From the NCBI GenBank assembly GCA_050261495.1, contig JBLNDI010000052.1, positions 1-5,512 on the forward strand: DNA of 5,512 nt, read 5' to 3'. This DNA is from JBMNKL01 sp050261495 (GTDB lineage Bacteria > Bacillota > Clostridia > Acetivibrionales > DTU013). The translations under genes were made by a program, and so were the position numbers. Of the stretch, positions 1 through 5,496 are shown one piece after another (position 1 is the stretch's first letter; each line of letters begins with the position of its first letter). The notes under the pieces are model-generated. The model made no database searches and was not told where the DNA came from. It saw only the letters and a program-made list of their open reading frames with translations.

Positions 1-57
1 AAAGCGCCGGTGGTAAAACAGCCGGAAATAAAACCAGCCGCACAATTTAACTACTAA
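1..57 (+). CDS. Possible 3' end of an upstream gene (partial)
   Basis: Reading frame 1 is open from the window edge to a TAA at 55-57 and would give an 18-residue tail, KAPVVKQPEIKPAAQFNY, rich in Pro, Lys, Val and Ala. Such a composition is common in linkers and C-terminal tails of exported or cell-wall proteins, but no domain is visible. Frame 3 is also open, to a TAA at 48-50, so the choice of frame rests only on the more protein-like composition of frame 1. The product cannot be identified from this fragment. Confidence 0.3.
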   Translation, partial: KAPVVKQPEIKPAAQFNY

Positions 58-101
58 CATCTATATGCGTAACAAACCGGTTTTATATTTCATATGTTAG
101 T
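53..101. promoter_or_regulatory. Nested dyad upstream of feoA
   Basis: Perfect 8-bp inverted arms ACTAACAT (53-60) and ATGTTAGT (94-101) enclose a 33-nt spacer. Almost at its centre lies a perfect 10-bp palindrome, AAACCGGTTT (74-83). No T-run follows on the plus strand, so it is not a typical intrinsic terminator. It could be an operator for a dimeric regulator, or the end of the upstream transcription unit. The symmetry is seen directly; the role is inferred. Confidence 0.4.
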
Positions 102-145
102 TAAGGGAAAAATCTTTGCTCCCGGCTAATAATGAATAAATAACG

Positions 146-164
146 GATAAACATAATCATTTTC
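146..164. promoter_or_regulatory. Fur box in front of feoAB
   Basis: The sequence GATAAACATAATCATTTTC matches the classical 19-bp Fur consensus GATAATGATAATCATTATC at 16 of 19 positions; the mismatches are at positions 6, 7 and 17. It ends one base before the feoA ribosome binding site (AGGAGGAGG, 165-173), so bound Fe-Fur would block the promoter or early transcript region. Fur repression of feo operons is well established. I could not place a convincing -35/-10 pair; CATAAT at 152-157 inside the box is a possible -10, but no good -35 precedes it. Confidence 0.75.
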
Positions 165-173
165 AGGAGGAGG
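165..173 (+). promoter_or_regulatory. Ribosome binding site of feoA
   Basis: AGGAGGAGG lies seven bases before the GTG at 181. This strong Shine-Dalgarno sequence decides the non-ATG start of feoA; no in-frame ATG follows until well inside the conserved FeoA domain. Confidence 0.85.
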
Positions 174-180
174 CAATTCC

Positions 181-417
181 GTGCATAAAAAACTTATTCC
201 GCTGAACTTATTGCCGTTGGGAGGAAAAGCGAAGGTAAAAGCGCTTGTTTCCGACGGGCCTGCCCGCAGAAGGATGCTGGATTTGGGCCTGATTTCCGAT
301 ACCGAGGTGGAGGCTTTGCAAAAAAGCCCTTCGGGCGATCCCACCGCTTACCATATCCGGGGCGCCGTTATTGCGCTGCGTTCTGAAGAAGCTTCCAAAA
401 TACTGGTTGAAGTATGA
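181..417 (+). CDS. feoA: Ferrous iron transport protein A (FeoA)
   Basis: This small cytosolic protein of 78 residues has the usual FeoA length and an SH3-like core. FeoA proteins support FeoB in Fe(II) uptake, probably by binding it at the membrane; their exact role is debated. Family signatures are visible: the basic stretch followed by LDLGL (residues 29-37, RRRMLDLGL), GDP at 52-54, the HIRG turn at 58-61 and IALR at 64-67. The start is a GTG with a strong ribosome binding site seven bases upstream. It is the first gene of a feoAB operon, ending 15 nt before feoB, with a Fur box directly upstream, so iron repression is expected. It is one complete FeoA domain with nothing missing. Confidence 0.93.
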   Translation: MHKKLIPLNLLPLGGKAKVKALVSDGPARRRMLDLGLISDTEVEALQKSPSGDPTAYHIRGAVIALRSEEASKILVEV

Positions 418-432
418 CGGGGGGTATCCAGG

Positions 433-2583
433 ATGGGCCTGACGAGGCGCTCAACAGGTATGGGCATACTCGAAAGCGAGCTTAAAATCGAGCGTGCCGG
501 CCCCGACGATAAAGTAATTGCCCTTGCAGGAAACCCCAACGTGGGAAAAAGCACGGTATTCAACGCCTTGACCGGCCTTAACCAGCATACCGGCAACTGG
601 CCGGGCAAGACGGTCACGAATGCACAGGGGAAATATAAGTACAAGGATGTAAATTTCATCATGGTAGATATCCCGGGTACTTATTCGCTAATGGCAAACT
701 CGGCGGAAGAAGAGGCGGCAAGGGATTTCATCTGCTTTGGAAATCCTGACGCCGTCGTAATAATAACCGACGCAACCTGCCTTGAGAGAAACCTCAACCT
801 CGTCCTTCAAACCCTGGAGATCACGTCCGGCGTGGTGGTTTGCGTAAACCTCATGGACGAAGCAGCCAGGAAAAAAATCAACATAGACCTCAAGGAGCTG
901 TCCCGGCAACTTGGCGTGCCTGTAGTCGGCACAAGCGCGAGAAACGGGAAAGGCCTGGATGCGTTAATGGACGCGGTATATGACGTTACAAGCAAAAAAA
1001 GAGCCGCTTCGCCTTCAGAAATTAAATACGACGATATCATCGAGGAAGCGCTTGACATCCTGGAACCGAAGGTTAGGGATCAACTGGAGGGCAGGTTGAA
1101 CAGCCGGTGGGTCTCGCTTAAGCTCCTCGACGGAGATGAGACGCTGCTGAAAGCACTTCAAAAATACCTGGGCCATGATTTACTGAACAATACTGCCGTA
1201 GCCGGGAAGCTGAATGAAGCAAAAGAAAAGCTGGTCTCGGCCGGTATGGACCAGGACTTTTTCAGGGACAAGGTTGTCTCGCAAATCGTACGCACATCGG
1301 AAATAATCTGCAAAAAGTGCGTAACTTTAAGTAACAGGAATTATAACAAAAAAGACCGTAAAATCGACGGGATCCTTACCTCAAAAATATTTGGAATCCC
1401 TGTAATGATAGGGCTCCTGGGCGTAATCCTCTGGTTGACCATAACCGGGGCCAATTACCCTTCAAAGGTGATTTCCTCTTTCCTTTTCATGATCGAAGAC
1501 AGGCTGACCGCGCTTTTCGCATGGGCAGGCACGCCGCCGTGGGTTCACGGAATACTGGTAGAGGGAATTTACAGGACGCTGGCATGGGTCGTTTCAGTCA
1601 TGCTGCCGCCCATGGCCATATTCTTTCCGCTGTTCACGCTGCTGGAGGACCTGGGATATCTGCCCAGGGTAGCTTTCAACCTGGACAATTTCTTTAAAAA
1701 GGCCGGCGCCCACGGAAAGCAGGCATTGACCATGTGCATGGGCTTCGGCTGCAATGCCGCTGGCATCATCGGCTGCAGGATTATTGACTCGCCAAGGGAA
1801 AGGCTCATCGCAATAATCACAAACAATTTTGTGCCCTGCAACGGCAGGTTCCCTGCCATGATAGCCATAATAAGCATGTTCTTCGCAGGGACTGCCGGCA
1901 ACCGTTTTCAATCGGCAATCTCCGCGCTGCTTTTAACAGTGGTTATAATTCTTGGCATTATAGTGACATTATTGGTGTCAAGAATACTTTCCGGCACCAT
2001 ATTAAAAGGGCTTCCCTCATCATTTGCACTAGAGCTCCCGCCATATAGAAAACCGCAAATAGGCAGGGTAATTATCCGATCTGTATTTGACAGGACGTTG
2101 TTTGTACTGGGCCGCGCAGTTTTGGTAGCCGCGCCTGCAGGGCTGGCAATATGGATAATGGCGAACATTTACATTGGCGATATGAGTCTTCTCTCCCATT
2201 TCGCAGGATTTCTCGACCCGTTTGCAAGGCTGCTCGGACTGGACGGCTACATTTTGACGGCATTTATTCTTGGTTTCCCCGCGAATGAAATAGTCATACC
2301 CATCATCATAATGAGTTACCTGTCCGCAGGCAGCATCATTGAACCGGATAGCCTGTTTCAATTAAAGGATCTGCTCGTTTCCCGCGGATGGACCTGGTCA
2401 ACGGCCCTGTGCGTAATGCTTTTTTCACTAATGCATTGGCCTTGCGGCACAACTTGCCAGGTAATAAAAAAAGAAACCCAAAGCCTGAAATGGACCCTGG
2501 TATCATTTGCCGTTCCGACAATATCAGGCATGACAGTCTGCTTCATCGTCGCAAATGCGGTCCGGCTGCTGGGATTGGCATGA
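433..2583 (+). CDS. feoB: Ferrous iron transporter FeoB (GTPase-permease)
   Basis: FeoB is the inner-membrane Fe(II) permease with an N-terminal GTPase domain; 716 residues is a normal full length. G motifs: G1 GNPNVGKST (33-41), G2 Thr60 in switch I (HTGNWPGKT, 52-60), G3 DIPG (79-82), G4 NLMD (139-142), G5 SAR (168-170). A helical GDI-like region (about 195-290) leads to a CKKC pair (293-296). The membrane part starts near 320 with roughly ten hydrophobic segments. It holds two Gate regions: GFGCNAAG (437-444) with Cys440 and Cys469, and GFPANE (614-619), plus WPC (669-671) near the end. These replace the commoner GFGCNVPA and AKE forms, placing the protein in a divergent FeoB branch. The ATG at 433 follows a G-run (419-424) eight bases upstream; Met10 (ATG 460) is an alternative. 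It is co-transcribed with feoA; no FeoC gene follows. Confidence 0.95.
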   Translation: MGLTRRSTGMGILESELKIERAGPDDKVIALAGNPNVGKSTVFNALTGLNQHTGNWPGKTVTNAQGKYKYKDVNFIMVDIPGTYSLMANSAEEEAARDFICFGNPDAVVIITDATCLERNLNLVLQTLEITSGVVVCVNLMDEAARKKINIDLKELSRQLGVPVVGTSARNGKGLDALMDAVYDVTSKKRAASPSEIKYDDIIEEALDILEPKVRDQLEGRLNSRWVSLKLLDGDETLLKALQKYLGHDLLNNTAVAGKLNEAKEKLVSAGMDQDFFRDKVVSQIVRTSEIICKKCVTLSNRNYNKKDRKIDGILTSKIFGIPVMIGLLGVILWLTITGANYPSKVISSFLFMIEDRLTALFAWAGTPPWVHGILVEGIYRTLAWVVSVMLPPMAIFFPLFTLLEDLGYLPRVAFNLDNFFKKAGAHGKQALTMCMGFGCNAAGIIGCRIIDSPRERLIAIITNNFVPCNGRFPAMIAIISMFFAGTAGNRFQSAISALLLTVVIILGIIVTLLVSRILSGTILKGLPSSFALELPPYRKPQIGRVIIRSVFDRTLFVLGRAVLVAAPAGLAIWIMANIYIGDMSLLSHFAGFLDPFARLLGLDGYILTAFILGFPANEIVIPIIIMSYLSAGSIIEPDSLFQLKDLLVSRGWTWSTALCVMLFSLMHWPCGTTCQVIKKETQSLKWTLVSFAVPTISGMTVCFIVANAVRLLGLA

Positions 2584-2606
2584 AATTTATTAAGAAGATA
2601 ATGCCA
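2576..2606. terminator. Weak dyad between convergent feoB and DUF503 genes
   Basis: Arms TGGCAT (2576-2581) and ATGCCA (2601-2606) pair perfectly around a 19-nt AT-rich loop and span the feoB stop codon. The two operons converge with 32 nt between stop codons, so a shared bidirectional terminator would be expected here. The stem is short, the loop long and there is no clear T-run on either strand, so this is a weak candidate. Confidence 0.2.
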
Positions 2607-2615
2607 TGACGATAA

Positions 2616-2903
2616 TCAATATGTTATGCTTTCCCTTTCGATTCCGGTGATTTCCGCTTCCGTGCTGTTCTCAATAAAACTTGTCACGTGTTCGAGGATA
2701 CTGTCGCCATGGGCGGAATTGCCTGCAACACAGGCGATACCCAACACAATCGACTGGTGGGTATCCTGTCCGTCCACCTCTGCTATGGACACGTTGAACT
2801 TTCTCTTTGTCCTGTCAACAAGGCTTTGAACTATCATGCGCTTTTCCTTCAAGGAACGCACCCACGGCGCATGAAGCCTGATTTGCATAATCCCCACTTT
2901 CAT
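2616..2903 (-). CDS. DUF503 family protein (YlxP-like)
   Basis: This 95-residue soluble protein matches the DUF503 family along its whole length: an opening beta strand (VGIMQIRLH, residues 3-11), the SLKEKR motif (17-22), FNVSIAEVDGQD (36-47) and LGIACVAG (54-61), then a helix and a closing strand. B. subtilis YlxP, in the nusA-infB region, belongs to this family; the biochemical role is not established, and the basic SLKEKR region suggests possible RNA or ribosome contact only as a guess. The ATG start has GGGAGG (2911-2916 on the complement) seven bases upstream. Its first ATG overlaps the stop of a small acidic ORF (ATGA), and it is the last gene of the minus-strand operon. The pairing with P-II and DUF1538 genes differs from the usual translation-factor context. 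Confidence 0.88.
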   Translation of the reverse strand: MKVGIMQIRLHAPWVRSLKEKRMIVQSLVDRTKRKFNVSIAEVDGQDTHQSIVLGIACVAGNSAHGDSILEHVTSFIENSTEAEITGIERESITY

Positions 2904-3040
2904 TCCGAATCCTCCCGCATGTCAGGCTCGTCAAGGGGACAAATGGCGCTGTCCCCGCGGCTGCCCTCGCCGCTTTCTTCGCTGCTATTCCCGTCACTGT
3001 CCCCGTGGCAGCCCTCACCGTTATCACCATCTCTTTGCAC
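2900..3040 (-). CDS. Small acidic Gly/Ser/Asp/Glu-rich protein, candidate
   Basis: An unrecognised ORF of 46 codons starts at GTG and ends in a TGA that overlaps the DUF503 start as ATGA. Its product is very hydrophilic and acidic, has two Cys (11, 34) and one His (12), and contains a repeat: GEGCHGDS (8-15) and GEGSRGDS (24-31), offset by 16 residues. First codon positions are mostly purines, as expected of a coding frame. Two of the four base differences between the repeat copies are silent, but that is too few to prove selection. It fills the 171-nt gap between the P-II and DUF503 genes. Against it: the GTG has only GGGAG one base upstream, too close for a good ribosome binding site. Since the frame is open back to the P-II stop, a +1 shift there would instead make it a 58-residue tail of P-II. 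It could also be a non-coding leader of the DUF503 gene. Confidence 0.4.
   Translation of the reverse strand: MQRDGDNGEGCHGDSDGNSSEESGEGSRGDSAICPLDEPDMREDSE
2935..2956. repeat. Short palindrome GGGGACA/TGTCCCC (REP-like)
   Basis: Perfect 7-bp arms GGGGACA (2935-2941) and TGTCCCC (2950-2956) flank the 8-nt loop AATGGCGC. GGGGACA palindromes of this type resemble dispersed REP-like elements in several bacterial genomes, but one copy in one window cannot show dispersal. The right arm is also part of the first copy of the 26-bp direct repeat. On the mRNA it would form a small hairpin about 18 nt before the DUF503 ribosome binding site. Confidence 0.5.
2947..3020. repeat. Imperfect 26-bp direct repeat, 48-bp period
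   Basis: Copies at 2947-2972 and 2995-3020 share 22 of 26 bases. Both contain the core CTGTCCCCG and a following GCCCTC. The period of 48 is a multiple of three, so the repeat stays in frame in the small acidic ORF, where it encodes the two GEG(C/S)(H/R)GDS motifs. This suggests a tandem 48-bp duplication that has since diverged in the segment between. Confidence 0.7.
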
Positions 3041-3074
3041 GCTCCCGTGGCGTGCCGGCAGGGTGCGCCGCTTG

Positions 3075-3743
3075 CTATTTGTATATGCCGTAGGTTTTAT
3101 TTACATCCTGGATATAAATTATGCCATTGCCGGGTTCATCTATTTTAAGGCTTGTTCTTATCGAAGATGCGATTTCTTCGGTTTTGTCCGCTTCCGACAG
3201 AATAATGACAATTTCTTTCTCCGGTTCAATATCCATGGCGAATAATTTGCTTGTTTCATGTATTCCCGAGCCCCTGGCGTTTATTATAGTGCCTCCCTTC
3301 GAGCCTGCCCTGGTCGCGGCGTCGATTACGTCCTCGGCCTTGCCTTTATCCACAATTACAGTAATTGCATGATACATAGTATTGTTAGCACCTCTTCCAT
3401 CCTTAATGTGGTTGCACTTATTGCTCCTGGTTCCCATCACCGCACAGACAGAAGTTGTAAATGCTATGCCGTGATTGGGCTTGTCAAATTCAAATTCGCT
3501 GTTCAATGTATCCAGCACATTGCGCGTTGTATCTTTATCAGCCATCATAAAAACGATTTCTTTTCTTATATCGCTAAGACCCAGAAAGTCCAGGATTTTG
3601 CTATTCACAGTTCCTTTTCCCAGGGTTATCGTTCCGCCTGAAACACCGTGCTGTTTGGCTACTTTTGTTATTTTGCTGCCCATTCCGTAATTTACTATCG
3701 TACATATCAGCTCTGTTTCAGGCGTTTCGGATTTATTGAGCAT
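3075..3743 (-). CDS. Tandem double-domain P-II-like regulator
   Basis: This 222-residue soluble protein holds two P-II (GlnB/GlnK-like) ferredoxin-fold domains, about residues 10-105 and 122-220. The copies align in order: VSGGTITLGKGT (34-45) with SKGGTIINARGSG (148-160), KEIVFMM (61-67) with KEIVIIL (176-182), and DKPNHGIAF (87-95) with DEPGNGIIY (202-210). Both T-loops are short, and the classical uridylylation Tyr context and the GDGKIFV B-loop are absent, so canonical ATP/2-oxoglutarate sensing by the GlnB mechanism is not evident. The start ATG lies inside the end of the DUF1538 gene (11-nt overlap) with AAGGAGG (3755-3761 on the complement) 11 bases upstream, so the two should be translationally coupled. 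By analogy with GlnK-AmtB and SbtB-SbtA it probably gates the DUF1538 protein; the ligand is unknown. Confidence 0.85.
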   Translation of the reverse strand: MLNKSETPETELICTIVNYGMGSKITKVAKQHGVSGGTITLGKGTVNSKILDFLGLSDIRKEIVFMMADKDTTRNVLDTLNSEFEFDKPNHGIAFTTSVCAVMGTRSNKCNHIKDGRGANNTMYHAITVIVDKGKAEDVIDAATRAGSKGGTIINARGSGIHETSKLFAMDIEPEKEIVIILSEADKTEEIASSIRTSLKIDEPGNGIIYIQDVNKTYGIYK

Positions 3744-5235
3744 CGGTGTCGATACCTCCTTTTTTAGATTTCATTTTAAATATAAAACCTAATATTTGCA
3801 ACGCAATTAATGGCGTTGTCGCGACCAAAGCGATCACCCCGAAGCCGTCTATCATAACATTTGCTCCTTCTATCGCCTCCGCCGCTCCGTGCGCGTACGC
3901 CAATATAAATGTCGCCGTCATCGGGCCCGACGCAACCCCACCCGAATCAAAAGCGATACCAACAAATAGTTTTGGAACAAAATATGTCATTAATACCGAA
4001 ATTATATATGCAGGAAGCAAAATTTGCCATAGCTGCAATTCCCGGATCAGAATCCTGGCCATGGACAAAGCCACCGCAATGCCGACCCCGATGGAAAGCG
4101 TTATTAATACGGCCCTTCTCTTCACATATCCGCTTGTGATATCTTCTATCTCGTGTGTCAATACGTAAACCGCCGGCTCCGCAAGAATGGTTACAAAACC
4201 AAGTATAAATCCTACAATGACAACATACGCCTTGTTTTCCAGCGAAGCAACGCTATATCCGACCATGCTTCCAACATCCATGAAGCCCGCATTTACACCG
4301 GCAAAGAAAAAGATCAGGCCTAAATATGTAAACAACAAGCCAAATAAAATCCTCCGTACGGACTTGATCGGCAATTTCAATAAAAACGCCTGGAATGCCA
4401 GGAAAATGATCAAAATAGGAAGCAGCGCTATGATAATATCCCCGGCCGATTTTATCATTTCATGCAAAAACGGTTTGATAATCGAAGTTGATATTTCTTC
4501 CTGGGGAAGGCTGCCGGTTATTTCTTTTGTTCTTGAAATGATGCACATAGCCATAACCCCCAGTATTGCCCCGGTGGAAGCAACACCTATCAATCCGAAA
4601 CTGTCTTTCTCGGATGCCTCGCTATCCTTTTTCAGCTTTGAAACACCAACTGCCAGGGCCAGAACAAAAGGTACCGTCAGCGCCCCGGTAGTCGCGCCCG
4701 AAGCATCGAAAGCTATCGCCAGGAACTCGGGCGAAGTAAAAAAGGTAAGTACAAGAATAATGCCGTATACAATTGTTAATAACAAATGCAACGGGAAGTT
4801 TTCAACAATCCTTATAAGCCCTGTAGTAAGCATTATTGCAATGCCTATCGATACTACGACTACAATGCTGGCTCTTAAAACAACTCCCGACGTGACAGTA
4901 TCCACCTGCCTGGCTAAAACATGAAGGTCAGGCTCGGCAACTGATATGAAAAACCCGAGAATCAGACCCGCCAGGATCACGATCCATAATCTATTCGTCT
5001 TGGCAACATTTGAACCCATAAAATTTCCAATTGGAGTGATTCCAATATCAACTCCTATTAAAAATATTGTCAGACCAATGATAATAAGAAATGCACCAAT
5101 AACAAACTTTATCACCAGCGGCGTGCCAATAGGCGTTAAAGTAAAATTTAAAATCAATACCAGCGCGGTAATCGGAAGAACCGACAATGAGACCTCTTTA
5201 AGCTTTGAAACAATCACATTCAAATCATCGATCAT
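3733..5235 (-). CDS. DUF1538 tandem-repeat membrane transporter
   Basis: This polytopic membrane protein of 500 residues has about 12-14 hydrophobic segments and two homologous halves. Matching motifs are SVAEPDLHVL (98-107) and ILAEPAVYVL (350-359), both followed by a D(T/I)TSG turn; AFDASGATTGALT (175-187) and AFDSGGVASGPMT (428-440); and DSFGLIG (211-217) and DGFGVIA (463-469). The conserved acidic residues in the AEP and AFD motifs, within or next to membrane segments, suit ion binding. The family is largely uncharacterised; from memory, the two-subunit UmpAB of a Halomonas was reported as a Na+(Li+,K+)/H+ antiporter, and here both units are fused. The start ATG has GGAAAGG directly adjacent, which is too close, so TTG at codon 5 is a possible alternative. 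It is first in its operon and overlaps the P-II gene by 11 nt. Confidence 0.88.
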   Translation of the reverse strand: MIDDLNVIVSKLKEVSLSVLPITALVLILNFTLTPIGTPLVIKFVIGAFLIIIGLTIFLIGVDIGITPIGNFMGSNVAKTNRLWIVILAGLILGFFISVAEPDLHVLARQVDTVTSGVVLRASIVVVVSIGIAIMLTTGLIRIVENFPLHLLLTIVYGIILVLTFFTSPEFLAIAFDASGATTGALTVPFVLALAVGVSKLKKDSEASEKDSFGLIGVASTGAILGVMAMCIISRTKEITGSLPQEEISTSIIKPFLHEMIKSAGDIIIALLPILIIFLAFQAFLLKLPIKSVRRILFGLLFTYLGLIFFFAGVNAGFMDVGSMVGYSVASLENKAYVVIVGFILGFVTILAEPAVYVLTHEIEDITSGYVKRRAVLITLSIGVGIAVALSMARILIRELQLWQILLPAYIISVLMTYFVPKLFVGIAFDSGGVASGPMTATFILAYAHGAAEAIEGANVMIDGFGVIALVATTPLIALQILGFIFKMKSKKGGIDTDAQ

Positions 5236-5346
5236 CCTTTCCGTGTATTTATTTTTTTAGCTCATATAATTTTCTCTTGCTGATATTTTATGTTTGCCGC
5301 CGGCAATTCTTGTCTTGACGTTTATTGGCGAAGAAATTACTCTACT

Positions 5347-5355
5347 ATTATCGCA
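5347..5355 (-). promoter_or_regulatory. Candidate extended -10 promoter for DUF1538 operon
   Basis: On the complement the sequence reads TGCGATAAT, matching an extended -10 (TGn plus GATAAT, five of six to TATAAT). The best -35 at 17-bp spacing is TGGTTT (5370-5375 complement), which is poor, as extended -10 promoters allow. A start near 5340 would give a leader of roughly 105 nt before the DUF1538 gene, containing the TTGCC-N3-GGCAA dyad. Confidence 0.35.
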
Positions 5356-5396
5356 TAAAAAACAGTAGCAAACCACCCCTAATTTGTTTTTAGTAC

Positions 5397-5417
5397 GCTC
5401 TCGAAAACTCAGAGAGC
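5397..5417. other. Hairpin GCTCTC/GAGAGC
   Basis: Six-base perfect arms (5397-5402 and 5412-5417) surround a nine-base loop. On the plus strand it is followed by TTAATTTTTAT, so it could be a weak intrinsic terminator for plus-strand transcripts, although no plus-strand gene precedes it nearby. On the minus strand it lies directly after the stop of a nine-codon ORF. Confidence 0.3.
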
Positions 5418-5447
5418 TTAATTTTTATATATTTCAAGGTTCCACAT
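5418..5447 (-). CDS. Nine-codon mini-ORF, possible leader peptide
   Basis: The ORF MWNLEIYKN has an ATG with GAGGGG (5456-5461 complement) eight bases upstream, a good spacing, and its stop abuts the GCTCTC/GAGAGC hairpin. Such a layout can occur in attenuator leaders, but no U-run follows the hairpin on this strand and the best promoter candidate lies downstream. It may well be a chance ORF. Confidence 0.15.
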   Translation of the reverse strand: MWNLEIYKN

Positions 5448-5477
5448 TTCTGCTTCCCCTCAAAGTTTTACCTCAAA

Positions 5478-5496
5478 CTGGAATAAAATTTTCCAG
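5478..5496. other. Hairpin CTGGAA/TTCCAG
   Basis: Perfect six-base arms (5478-5483 and 5491-5496) flank a seven-base AT-rich loop near the window edge. The minus-strand flank is not T-rich enough to call a terminator. Its role is unknown. Confidence 0.25.

Noticed and set aside
2815..3030. 71-codon ATG ORF on the minus strand overlapping the start of the DUF503 gene
   Set aside because: It overlaps the well-supported DUF503 gene by 89 nt, has no good ribosome binding site, and its Ala/Thr-rich product is the out-of-frame reading of the repeat encoded better by the small acidic ORF.
2688..3245. 185-codon plus-strand ORF across DUF503, spacer and P-II end
   Set aside because: It lies antisense to two recognised genes and has no ribosome binding site or family signature.
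4187..4924. 245-codon plus-strand ORF opposite the DUF1538 gene
   Set aside because: Its antisense strand encodes clear DUF1538 membrane motifs with duplicated halves; the plus-strand product matches no family I recognise and has low-complexity Thr/Ile/Pro composition typical of antisense frames.
5265..5270. Perfect TATAAT on the plus strand
   Set aside because: No -35 at suitable spacing and no plus-strand gene downstream inside the window; expected by chance in such AT-rich sequence.
5366..5382. Sigma-54-like element (GGGGTGGTTTGC on the complement)
   Set aside because: The spacing between GG and GC is eight bases instead of the ten needed for a -24/-12 promoter.
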